Source of the DNA: an uncultured bacterium | GTDB taxonomy: Bacteria; Verrucomicrobiota; Kiritimatiellia; PWTM01 | Assembly: GCA_938010045.1 (NCBI GenBank) | Contig: CALLFZ010000035.1 | Coordinates: forward strand, 1-58,890 | Direction of reading: 5' to 3' | DNA: 58,890 bases | Shown here: positions 1 through 7,933 of the stretch, piece by piece | How the letters are laid out: each line of letters opens with the position of its first letter | Position numbering within the stretch: the first letter of the stretch is position 1 | The notes under the pieces: generated by a model | Seen by the model: only the letters and a program-made list of their open reading frames with translations | The model's database searches: none | What the model was told of the DNA's origin: nothing | Position numbers and translations under genes: made by a program

Positions 1-160
1 GTGTTGTGCCTGTCCCCAGAGAGCTCCAGAGAGCTCGGCCGACAGTTCGTGCCTGTCCCCACCAGTCGTTCGTGCCTGTCCCCACCAGTCCCCAGCGTTG
101 CAGCGTTGCAGCTGGCGCGGCGCTGTGCCGACAGTTCGTGCCTGTCCCCATCAGCCCCGG

Positions 161-270
161 CGTTGCAGCAGGCGCGGCGCTGTGCTGTAGCTCCGGCGCT
201 CTGCCGCCGGAGCTTTCTCCCCCAATCTTCCGCCGGGGGACCGGCGGAACTACAGCGGCCGTTGGATCCC
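161..270. repeat. Two-hairpin dispersed element, copy A
   Basis: This unit of about 110 bases lies between two GTGCCTGTCCCC copies. It contains two perfect 9-bp hairpins: GCTCCGGCG (190-198) pairs with 205-213 across a 6-base loop, and TTCCGCCGG (228-236) pairs with 241-249 across a 4-base loop. An outer imperfect inverted repeat starts with CTGTAGCTCCG at 185. Copy B (373-477) and copy C (58653-58764) are nearly the same. A 5' fragment lies at 92-123 and another runs off the right end of the window. It looks like a REP/MITE-type palindromic element with no coding capacity. Confidence 0.8.
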
Positions 271-372
271 GCGCGTGCCTGTCCCCATCCTTGCACTGTG
301 GGTCGCGCGTGCCTGTCCCCATCATCAGCGACGGCTATGGGCTGGCGTGTGCCTGTCCCCACCGGCCCCCAG

Positions 373-477
373 CCTTGCAGCTGGCGCAGCGCTGTGCTGT
401 AGCTCCGGCGCTCTGCCGCCGGAGCTTTCTCGCCCAGATCTTCCGCCGGAGGACCGGCGGAGCTACAGCGACCGTTG
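373..477. repeat. Two-hairpin dispersed element, copy B
   Basis: This is a second copy of the element at 161-270, diverged by several substitutions. Here the outer ends form a perfect 11-bp inverted repeat: CTGTAGCTCCG at 397-407 against CGGAGCTACAG at 458-468. The two internal hairpins are kept. The perfect outer arms suggest a folded cruciform or a mobile unit rather than chance similarity. Confidence 0.75.
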
Positions 478-921
478 GAGGGCCGGCTTCCACCCCGAGT
501 CTACGGCGTGGCGATCGCATGTCCAGCGAGGTGCCTGTCCCCAGTCCCTGTCCCCAGTCCCGAATCGAAGACGGCGACCGAACACTGGGGACAGGCACTT
601 GCGCGGCGCTCTACAGCGGCGGCCGGTCGGTGTTGTGCCTGTCCCCACCATCAGTCCCCACCATCAGCCCGCCCGGCACTGCGCCAGAGAGGTGCCTGTC
701 CCCATGCCTGTCCCCAGGGATGCCAGATCGCGTGCCTGTCCCCAACGGGCACCCCAACGGGCAGCGGCGCGCGCGCGAGGTGCCTGTCCCCAACGGCCCC
801 AGCGGCCGCCAACGGCCCCAACGGCCGTCCTAGGTGCCTGTCCCCAGATTGTCCACGGCCCCACCAACGGCCGCCAACGTCCTAGGTGCCTGTCCCCAGA
901 TTGTCCTAGGTGCCTGTCCCC

Positions 922-1236
922 AGATTGCAATCCCCAGATTGCATTCGTGATGTTGGGGGAGCGGGGGGGCGGGGAGAGACACTGGCGAATGGCGCGGCGT
1001 CGTGGGGTGATTGGGGTAAACAATATTTTCCCCGTTTCGCGACACCTCGAAATCCAGCTGATTCCCCGTAGCGCGGTGGGCTCCCGAAGCGTCGCACCCA
1101 CTCCGCGCAGCTGCCACAAAGTCGGTACCGCTGCGACCGAGCTTCGCGGACCCAGGGGGAGACCGTCCTCAACGCAAGTGGCGACCGCGCCGGCGTCAGC
1201 GTGGTCTTCGCATCGCCAGCGGTGGGCAGAACGACT
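922..1236. other. Non-coding stretch before the SPFH operon
   Basis: No gene is recognised. G-rich tracts lie at about 955-975 and a short AT-rich patch (AATATTTT) at about 1023-1030. The frame of the following permease is open from about 1072, so its N-terminus could begin further upstream than annotated. No convincing -35/-10 pair with standard spacing was found. Confidence 0.5.
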
Positions 1237-2220
1237 ATGCTGGAAGAGATGCGTGCGGCACTTCAGGCAGGCTGGGCGGTGGCGGCGGCGACGCGACGCG
1301 AAATGGCCCGCCAGCCGCTCACGCTGTTGCTGACCACCACGGCGGTGGTCGGCTGTGCGCTGATACCGCTGCTCACCACGCACACGTTGGACGAGGGAGA
1401 AAAAATCGTCGCCGACAGCGTGCTGGCGCTGCACCTGTTTCTTGGCATGTGGCTGGCGGGCACATCGGCCTGTCACTCGTTCACGAGCGAGTTACGGCGG
1501 GGTACCGCCGCGACGGTGCTGAGCAAACCGGTGGGCCGCGCGACATTTTTCCTCGGCAAGTTCGTGGGACTGGCAGCGGGAATGCTGATGTTTTCCCTCA
1601 CGGCGGCGCCCGCGACGATCATGGCGGCGCGCGTGGTCTCGGTGCCGTTCTTCTGGGATTGGGGTGTCGAACTACCGCTGTTGTTGTCGGTTCCGGTCGC
1701 GTGGATGCTGGCGGCGGCGTGGAACTTCTTCACGCGACGGCCGTTTGTGGCCGATGCGGGCGTGCTGCTCACCGCGTCGGTGTGGGTTGCCCTCTGGATC
1801 GGCGGAGGCCGTCCGCGGGAGGGAATCGCGCCGGCGTACGTTGGCCAGTTCTATTCGTTGCCGATGGTCGGCGCGAACGCTCTGATTGCGATCGCCCTGC
1901 TCCTGCTGGCGGCGATTGCGCTGGCCCTGGCGACGAGGTTCGAGGTGGTGGCGACGACGTCGCTCACGGCGGGAGTGTTTCTGGCGGGTCTCATGAGCGA
2001 TTACCTGTTCGGACGTCTCGCCGCCACGCGGTGGTGGGCGGCGATCGCATATTCACTGCTTCCGAATTGGCAGCATTTCTGGATGGCGGATGCGGTGAAT
2101 CTCGGCGTGCCCGTGCCGCTTCGCTATCTGGCGGGGGTTGGCGCTTATGCGGCACTGTACTTGATGGGCGTTCTCGCGATCGGTACGTTGATGTTTCGGT
2201 CAGCGGAAGTGAAGTCGTGA
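1237..2220 (+). CDS. ABC-2-type transporter permease-like membrane protein
   Basis: The 327-residue protein has about six hydrophobic segments and resembles the permease subunit of ABC-2 exporters. The segment LSKPVGRATFFLGKFVG matches the coupling region of that family. No ATP-binding subunit is encoded beside it, so it may borrow one or not work as a classical ABC transporter. The ATG at 1237 was chosen because it precedes a typical amphipathic N-terminus. A GTG at 1201 is also in frame, and neither start has a strong ribosome-binding site. The stop overlaps the start of the next gene (TGATG), so translation is probably coupled. It is the first gene of the operon of three SPFH proteins and a metal ATPase. 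Its substrate is unknown. Confidence 0.72.
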   Translation: MLEEMRAALQAGWAVAAATRREMARQPLTLLLTTTAVVGCALIPLLTTHTLDEGEKIVADSVLALHLFLGMWLAGTSACHSFTSELRRGTAATVLSKPVGRATFFLGKFVGLAAGMLMFSLTAAPATIMAARVVSVPFFWDWGVELPLLLSVPVAWMLAAAWNFFTRRPFVADAGVLLTASVWVALWIGGGRPREGIAPAYVGQFYSLPMVGANALIAIALLLLAAIALALATRFEVVATTSLTAGVFLAGLMSDYLFGRLAATRWWAAIAYSLLPNWQHFWMADAVNLGVPVPLRYLAGVGAYAALYLMGVLAIGTLMFRSAEVKS

Positions 2221-4100
2221 TGCAACGATCCGGTGAACGCGTCGCGCTGGCGGGAGCGCTGCTGGGCCTTGTCGCCGCGGTGATCGCGTCAACGGAAGGA
2301 TGGGAGGGCGCCGGTCTCGCCGCGCTGCATCTTTGGGCGGCCGCGACCTGCGCGGTGGTGGCGGCGAGGGCGTATTTCGCGCGTCGCGCGCGTGAGGAAG
2401 CGGAAGACATCCGGCGGGCGCGCGCCGAGCCATCTCCGACGCTGTTCGAGGAGGGGGGCGGGGATACCCTCGCACCGATGGGCCGCAGTGCTGCGGCGTT
2501 CGAGCGTTGGGTGGTGCCGTGGGTCGCGCCGCTGCTCGGGGCGGCGGCGCTGGCGGTGGCGGTCCGGGGCTGGCGGTCCACCGGAGGTGCGGCGGCGGAG
2601 GAGCTGGCGGCGACGCTGGCGCCGGCCGCGCGCCACGGCGCCACCGCGTTCGTGCTGCTGGTGGCGGCGCGCTACCTGCTTTCGTCGGCACGGCAGGCGG
2701 GGAATGAGCTGCTGCGGGGGGCGGGCGCGGCGCTTGGGGCGGCGGCGTTCGGAACGGCGCTGGTAACGGCCGGCGCGCTAGGGCGGCGGGCGGGTTTCGA
2801 ATCGGCGGAGGCGATCGGTCGGGCGGCGCTGGCGATCTGGACCGGCGTGCTGGGCGCCGAACAAGTGATTCGGGCGCTGCTGGAGCTGTATCGGCCGCGT
2901 CGCCCCGACGAGTCGCCCCCCGCGCCGTACGAAAGCGCGTTGACCGTGCGCCTTTTCGATCCCGCCTCGTGGTGGCGCGCGGCGGCGGAGTCGGTGGATT
3001 ACCAGTTCGGGTTCGAGTTTTCCCGCACGCAAGCCGCCCGGCGTATCGCGCGCGCGCTCGTGCCGTATCTCGTGGTGCAGGCGGCAGTGCTGTACGGCTG
3101 GACGTGCGTGACGATTTTGGGGCCGGATGAGGAGGGCGTGCGCGAGCGGTTCGGACGGCCGGTGGCGGGGCCGGCGGGCCATCTGGGGCCGGGATGGCAC
3201 TGGACCTGGCCGTGGCCGTTCGAAACGGTTCGGCGGGCGCCGGCTCGGCGCGTGCTTCATGTCTCGGTGGGTTTCGAAGGCGATGATGAGGTGCTGCCCG
3301 AGCTGCTCTGGAGCCGTCCGCACTATCGGCGGGAGGACCTGTTCCTGAGCGCGGTACGATCCGGGTCGGGCGGGGCGACGTCGTCCGTCGCACCGGTCAG
3401 CGTGCTTTCGATCAACCTGCCGATCGAATATCGCGTCACGAACGTCGCGCGGTATGTGTATGGAGCGGCGGATCCCACCGCGGTCCTGCGGGCGATGGTC
3501 AATCGGGCGCTCACGGCGGAGCTGGCGGGGCGCGACGTGTGGGAGGTGCTGGGGCCGGGACAGGCAGAATTCGGGCAGTCCTTGGTGGGTCGGATCCGAC
3601 GTGACGTCGGGCGGCTGGATCTCGGCGTCGAGGTGACATTCGTCGGGCTGCGCGGCGCGCATCCTCCGGTCGAGGTTGCCGAGGCGTTCGAGGACGTGGT
3701 GGCGGCGATCGAGCGGCGCGAGGCGGCGGTGCTGAAGGCGAAGGGCGATGTGGCGCGGATCGAAGCGGATGCGGCGGCGTCCGCGCGGGCTCGCCGTACC
3801 GCCGCGGAGGCGGCGCGTGATCGGCGCGTGGCCGTGGCGGCGGCGGAGGCGGACCGGTTCCGCTCGCGTCGAAAGGCCGCCGTAGCGAGCCCCTTGGTGT
3901 ATTCGGGGCGGGCTGCGCTCGACGCGGTGCGAGCGGCGCTGGCCCGGCCGCGGCTGTACCTCGTGGCGACGTCCGCGGATCGCGAGGTGGTGCAGTTGAA
4001 TCTCGAACCGAAGGTGGCATCGGTGCTGTGGGACATCGGCGTGCTGACGAATCGCGGCGCGGCGGCCGAGGCGGAACGCACCCAGGAGAGCGGACGATGA
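2220..4100 (+). CDS. HflK-like SPFH protein with multispan N-terminal domain
   Basis: The 626-residue protein is about 200 residues longer than ordinary HflK. The first ~300 residues contain about six hydrophobic segments separated by charged linkers (including RAREEAEDIRRARAE). The C-terminal half is an SPFH/band-7 domain, with the family signature GVRERFGRPVAGP followed by LGPGWHWTWPWPFE at the membrane exit. An Ala/Arg/Glu-rich coiled coil follows, near residues 500-560. SPFH proteins form large membrane-attached cages or microdomains that control proteases and transporters. The ATG at 2220 overlaps the previous stop. The next gene starts inside this stop (ATGA at 4097). It acts in the inner membrane. 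Whether it pairs with FtsH, as HflKC does, cannot be told. Confidence 0.85.
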   Translation: MQRSGERVALAGALLGLVAAVIASTEGWEGAGLAALHLWAAATCAVVAARAYFARRAREEAEDIRRARAEPSPTLFEEGGGDTLAPMGRSAAAFERWVVPWVAPLLGAAALAVAVRGWRSTGGAAAEELAATLAPAARHGATAFVLLVAARYLLSSARQAGNELLRGAGAALGAAAFGTALVTAGALGRRAGFESAEAIGRAALAIWTGVLGAEQVIRALLELYRPRRPDESPPAPYESALTVRLFDPASWWRAAAESVDYQFGFEFSRTQAARRIARALVPYLVVQAAVLYGWTCVTILGPDEEGVRERFGRPVAGPAGHLGPGWHWTWPWPFETVRRAPARRVLHVSVGFEGDDEVLPELLWSRPHYRREDLFLSAVRSGSGGATSSVAPVSVLSINLPIEYRVTNVARYVYGAADPTAVLRAMVNRALTAELAGRDVWEVLGPGQAEFGQSLVGRIRRDVGRLDLGVEVTFVGLRGAHPPVEVAEAFEDVVAAIERREAAVLKAKGDVARIEADAAASARARRTAAEAARDRRVAVAAAEADRFRSRRKAAVASPLVYSGRAALDAVRAALARPRLYLVATSADREVVQLNLEPKVASVLWDIGVLTNRGAAAEAERTQESGR

Positions 4101-5026
4101 ACTCGGGTACATCGGCGGGAGCGGCCGTGCGTCGGACCCCGGCGGCGCTCATGATCGCCGCCGTCCTACTGCTGCTGCTCACCCAACTGGTCATGGTGGT
4201 GCGCGAGGGAGAGGTCGCGGTGGTGACGACGTTTGGCCGTGTCGCCTCGGCGCCCCGCACGCGCGCGGGGCTCTACCTGCGCTGGCCGTGGCCGATCCAG
4301 ACCGCGCACCGATTCGATGCGCGCGTGCAGGTGCTCGAGGGCGGGCACGAGCAGACGCTCACGCGCGACGGGCGGCCGGTGACGATCGCGCTCTTTGCCA
4401 CCTGGCGCGTCGCGGATCCGGTGCGGTTCCTCGAGCGGGTCGGGACGTTCGAGCGGGCGCGCCGGAACTTGAACGGGCTGCTCGGCCATTGGCGCAACGC
4501 GGTGGTTGGCCGTCACGAGTTCGAGGCGCTTGTGCATCCGGATCCCGCCGCGCTGAAACTCGATGCGATCGAGTCGGCGATCGCCGCGGGGGCTGCGCCC
4601 GAGGCGCGCGAGCGGTACGGCATTGAACTGACGGCGGTCGGCATTCGTGCGCTCGGTCTGCCGCCCGCGATTCTCGAGCGCGTGTTTGAGCGGATGCGCG
4701 CGGAGCGCGCCGCGCTCGCCGAGACCTATCGCGCCCAGGGCGACGCCGAGGCCACGCGGCTGCGCGCGGAGGCCGAAGCGCGGCGCGAGCAGATGCTCGC
4801 GCAGGCTGAGGCCGATGCGCTGCGCCTGCGCGCGGAGGGAGACGCGGCCGCCGCCGAGGCCTACCGCGTGTTCGAGGAGGACCCAGAGCTGGCGCTGTTT
4901 CTCCGCAAACTGCAGGTGTTCGAGCAGACGCTGGGCCGGCGCGCCACGGTGATTCTGGGCACCGAGACCCCGCCCTTCGATCTGCTGTCGGCGCCGCCGA
5001 CCCGCGGGGACGCCCAGCCCAAGTGA
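4097..5026 (+). CDS. HflC-like SPFH membrane protein
   Basis: The 309-residue protein has a single N-terminal membrane anchor (about residues 20-40). An SPFH domain follows, opening with VREGEVAVVTTFGRV and YLRWPWPIQ. A long Ala/Glu/Arg coiled coil (about 205-270, with the HflC-like AETYRAQGDAEATRLRAEAE) and a short tail complete it. The layout and length match HflC. The start is supported by the ribosome-binding site AGGAGAG just upstream and the ATGA overlap with the preceding gene. The next gene begins at a GTG that overlaps this stop. It probably assembles with the flanking SPFH proteins into a hetero-oligomer in the inner membrane. Confidence 0.85.
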   Translation: MNSGTSAGAAVRRTPAALMIAAVLLLLLTQLVMVVREGEVAVVTTFGRVASAPRTRAGLYLRWPWPIQTAHRFDARVQVLEGGHEQTLTRDGRPVTIALFATWRVADPVRFLERVGTFERARRNLNGLLGHWRNAVVGRHEFEALVHPDPAALKLDAIESAIAAGAAPEARERYGIELTAVGIRALGLPPAILERVFERMRAERAALAETYRAQGDAEATRLRAEAEARREQMLAQAEADALRLRAEGDAAAAEAYRVFEEDPELALFLRKLQVFEQTLGRRATVILGTETPPFDLLSAPPTRGDAQPK

Positions 5027-6039
5027 ACAGCGAACCACCAGCCCCGGCGATGCCGCCGACGGCCTCTGCGTGGGCCGATGCGCTGGCGCTCGCGGCACGG
5101 ATCGTGCGCGGTGTGCTGCTGGCTCTGGCGCTGCTCTATGTGGCGTCCGGCGTGCATGTGATCCAGCCCCACGAACGGGCTGTGGTGCGCGTGCTCGGCC
5201 GGCTGCGCGCCGAAGCGTGGGGGCCGGGCGCGCACTGGACGTTGCCGCGGCCATTCGCCGAGGTCCTGCGGCTCGACGCGGCTCGGCTCCGATCGGTGGT
5301 CGTCGGCACCCCGGCGGCGCCGAACGACGCGCCGCGGTCGGACGTGGACCTCTGGCGGGAGGGCGTGCTCACCGCGGGCGCGAACCTTATCCGGGCCCGC
5401 TGGGCGGTGCGGTATGCGATCGAGGACCCCGTGGCGTGGGTGCTTGCAGCGCAGTCGCCGTCCGCCGTGATCTCCAATGAACTGCGCCGGGCGGTGGTGC
5501 GCGCGACGGCGGGGATGGAGCTCGACGCGGTGTTGAGGTCGGAGATCGAAACGCTGCGCGCGCGGATCGAGGATGAGGTGCGGCGGCGCCTGGCGGAGTG
5601 CGGGCTTGGTGTGCGGGTGGAGCGGGCGGAGGCGGTCGAGCTGGCGCCGCCGTTTTCGGTCGCGGCGGCGTTCGAGGACGTGACGCGGGCCGCTCAGGAG
5701 AGCGCGGCGCGGGTGGACGAGGCGCGGCGCGCGGCGGCGCGTCGGCTCAGCGAGGCCGGCGCCGAGGCGGCGCGGCGGCGTGCGGAAGCGGCCGCGGCGC
5801 GGGATCGGGATCTGGCCGCGGTCCGCGCCGACGCGGCGGCGTTTCGGGATCTGTTGCCGCGCGTGCGCGAGAACCGGTGTGTCGTGATGAGCGCCCTCTG
5901 GCAGGACGCGGTGCGGCGCGCGCTGGGCGCCGTCGCGGAGATCTACGTCGTACGGCCCCGAAACGATGGATCGCAGGAACTGCGGCTTTGGCTGGCGCCG
6001 GATCTGCCGGGCGCGGAGAACCATGCAGACGTCCCATAG
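5023..6039 (+). CDS. Third SPFH/HflK-like membrane protein
   Basis: The 338-residue protein has one membrane span at about residues 25-45. An SPFH domain begins with IQPHERAVVRVLGRL and WGPGAHWTLPRPF, and an Ala/Arg-rich coiled coil lies at about 225-275. The GTG start at 5023 overlaps the previous stop by four bases. Its own stop lies 14 bases inside the next gene. It diverges from the other two SPFH proteins, so this is not a recent tandem duplication. Its predicted role is a structural partner in the same membrane assembly. Confidence 0.8.
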   Translation: MNSEPPAPAMPPTASAWADALALAARIVRGVLLALALLYVASGVHVIQPHERAVVRVLGRLRAEAWGPGAHWTLPRPFAEVLRLDAARLRSVVVGTPAAPNDAPRSDVDLWREGVLTAGANLIRARWAVRYAIEDPVAWVLAAQSPSAVISNELRRAVVRATAGMELDAVLRSEIETLRARIEDEVRRRLAECGLGVRVERAEAVELAPPFSVAAAFEDVTRAAQESAARVDEARRAAARRLSEAGAEAARRRAEAAAARDRDLAAVRADAAAFRDLLPRVRENRCVVMSALWQDAVRRALGAVAEIYVVRPRNDGSQELRLWLAPDLPGAENHADVP

Positions 6040-7933
6040 AGCGCATCCGCAGCACAGCGGCGGGGGGGCCGGTCTGCTGGCCTGGGTGATCGTCGCCGTC
6101 GCGTTCGTCGCGGCCGGCTATCTCATCCCCCGGCTTCAACCCGAGAACACCGCCGCCGGCGATGTCGCGGCGGCGCTCGGCGCGGCGATGCTCGCGGTGC
6201 CGATCCTGCGCACCGCGGCGGCCGATCTTTTGGCCGGTCATCTGCACATGGACGGCCTCGTGGCGATCGCGGTGCTCGCGGCGCTGGCCCGCGGGGACCC
6301 GAGATCGGCCGGTGTGATCGCCGGTCTGATGTTGCTGTCGACCGTGATCGAAACTCGGACCGCGGCCGGCGCGCATCGCGCGATCGAGGGGCTTGTGCGG
6401 CTGGCGCCGACGGTGGCGCGCCGCCGCCGCGCGGAGGGGGAGGAGGAGGAGGTACCCGCGCATGAATTGCGCGTGGGCGACCGCATTTTGCTGCGCCCCG
6501 GAGACCTGGTGCCCGCCGACGGCCGGATTGTCTCCGGCCGCACTGCGGTGCAGGAGTCAACGATCACCGGCGAGCCCTTGCCCGTGGACAAGGCCGAGGG
6601 CGACGAAGTGTTCGCGGGAACGCAGAACGTCACCGGCGCGGTTGAGGTCGAGGTCACACGCGTAGGTCCGGACACCACACTGGGGCGTGTGCGCGAACTG
6701 ATTCTGCAGGCCGAGCGCACCCGGCTGCCGTTTGCGATGTTGATTGACCGCTACGTTGGCCACTACGCCCCATTGGTGCTCGCGGTCGCGGCGTTGACAT
6801 GGTTTTTCACCGACGATGGGGACCGCGTCGTGGCGATGCTCGTGTTTGCATGTCCCTGCGCACTGGTGTTGGCCACGCCGACGGCGATGGTCGCGGCGCT
6901 GGCCGCGGCCGCGCGTTCGGGCATTCTCGTGCGGCACGTGGCGCATCTCGAGGCGGTGGGCCGAACGGACGCGGTGGTCTTCGACAAGACGGGCACACTG
7001 ACCGCCGGCGAGCCCGAGGTGGCACGGCTGGCCCCGGTGCCGGGCGTGGCGCCCTCAGAGCTGCTGGCCGCCGCGGCGGCGGCGGAGCGCGGCAGCCAGC
7101 ATCCGGTGGCGTTGGCGATCCAACGGCTTGCGCGCGAGGCGGGTGTGGTGGTGCCCGAGGCGGGCGAATGCCTCGAAGAAGCTGGCCGCGGGGTGCGCGC
7201 GCGGGTGGAGGGGCGGGAAGTCCTGTGTGGACGCGCGGATTGGCTGCGCGAGGCGGGTGTGGCGGGCGTGGACGAGGGCGAGCCGACGGCCGCGAGGCAT
7301 TTGAGTGTGGTGCATGTCGCGGTGGACGGCCGCTACCTCGGATGGATCGGGCTCGAAGATCGAATTCGACCAACCGCGCGCGAGGCGGTGCGGCGGCTTC
7401 GCGAGCTCGGGATTCGCCGCGTGGCCATGGTCACCGGCGACCGCGAGCGGGCGGCGCGCAAAGTCGCGGAGACGATTGAATGCGGCGAGGTGCAGGCCGG
7501 GTGTCTGCCCGAAGGGAAGGTCGAGTTCGTGCGCCGCCTGCGCGGGGAGGGCCACCGGGTGGCGGTCGTTGGTGACGGCGTGAACGACGCGCCCGCGCTG
7601 GCCGCGGGCGACACTGGCATCGCGATGGGCGCCGCCGGCAGCGACGTGGCTCTACATACGGCGGCGATCGCGCTGATGGCCGATGATCTGCGGCGCGTGC
7701 CCCACCTGATTGCGCTGTCCCGGGCAGCCGTGCGCGTGGTCGCGCAGAACATCGCGGTCGGCGTGGTCTTCATCGTTGGCGGCATCGCGTTGGCCGGCGC
7801 AGGCCGCGTGCCGCCGATTCTCGCTGCGCTGCTCCACAACGTCGGCTCGCTGATCGTTGTGTTCAACAGCGGCCGCCTGATGCGGTTCGGCGAAGGGGGG
7901 ACGTCGCCCACGGCCGGCGTGGGCAGTCACTGA
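6023..7933 (+). CDS. P1B-type heavy-metal-translocating ATPase
   Basis: This 636-residue cation pump couples ATP hydrolysis to metal transport across the inner membrane. Visible motifs are the actuator TGEP (about 182-185), the transmembrane CPC metal site (277-279), the phosphorylation motif DKTGT (Asp321), the HP dipeptide of the nucleotide domain (360-361), and GDGVND (517-522). No N-terminal heavy-metal-binding domain is present; the N-terminus is short with only a few His. The last transmembrane segment reads HNVGSLIVVFN, which does not match the copper or zinc signatures I know, so the metal is undetermined. The ATG at 6023 has GGAGA upstream and overlaps the SPFH gene by 17 bases, which suggests co-regulation. 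It converges on the next gene with a 7-base overlap. Confidence 0.93.
   Translation: MQTSHRAHPQHSGGGAGLLAWVIVAVAFVAAGYLIPRLQPENTAAGDVAAALGAAMLAVPILRTAAADLLAGHLHMDGLVAIAVLAALARGDPRSAGVIAGLMLLSTVIETRTAAGAHRAIEGLVRLAPTVARRRRAEGEEEEVPAHELRVGDRILLRPGDLVPADGRIVSGRTAVQESTITGEPLPVDKAEGDEVFAGTQNVTGAVEVEVTRVGPDTTLGRVRELILQAERTRLPFAMLIDRYVGHYAPLVLAVAALTWFFTDDGDRVVAMLVFACPCALVLATPTAMVAALAAAARSGILVRHVAHLEAVGRTDAVVFDKTGTLTAGEPEVARLAPVPGVAPSELLAAAAAAERGSQHPVALAIQRLAREAGVVVPEAGECLEEAGRGVRARVEGREVLCGRADWLREAGVAGVDEGEPTAARHLSVVHVAVDGRYLGWIGLEDRIRPTAREAVRRLRELGIRRVAMVTGDRERAARKVAETIECGEVQAGCLPEGKVEFVRRLRGEGHRVAVVGDGVNDAPALAAGDTGIAMGAAGSDVALHTAAIALMADDLRRVPHLIALSRAAVRVVAQNIAVGVVFIVGGIALAGAGRVPPILAALLHNVGSLIVVFNSGRLMRFGEGGTSPTAGVGSH

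Larger units (their letters stand above)
6..921. repeat. GTGCCTGTCCCC dodecamer array (left end)
   Basis: The 12-mer GTGCCTGTCCCC occurs about 15 times in the forward sense (for example at 6, 49, 72, 138, 275, 309, 349, 531, 635, 692, 732, 780, 834, 886 and 910). It occurs once inverted (587-598) and once as an ATG-leading variant (704-715). Spacers are irregular, roughly 10-170 bases, so this is not a CRISPR. Many copies are followed by A, CCA or CAGATTG. Long ORFs cross the array but encode only runs of CLSP, VPVP and GDRH, which are the translations of the repeat. The same 12-mer recurs at 23.9-24.5, 32.3-32.8 and 58.3-58.9 kb. Such motifs are, from general familiarity, often seen around REP-associated transposases; none is encoded here. 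Confidence 0.9.

Noticed and set aside
6-921. CRISPR array
   Set aside because: The repeat is only 12 bases, spacers vary from about 10 to 170 bases, one copy is inverted, and no cas gene is present.
1-1333. Long overlapping ORFs rich in CLSP, VPVP and ACPQ
   Set aside because: They are translations of the GTGCCTGTCCCC repeat in several frames and show no protein-like composition.
5023-6039. Recent tandem duplication of the SPFH genes
   Set aside because: The three proteins differ in length, domain layout and sequence, so they are old paralogues.
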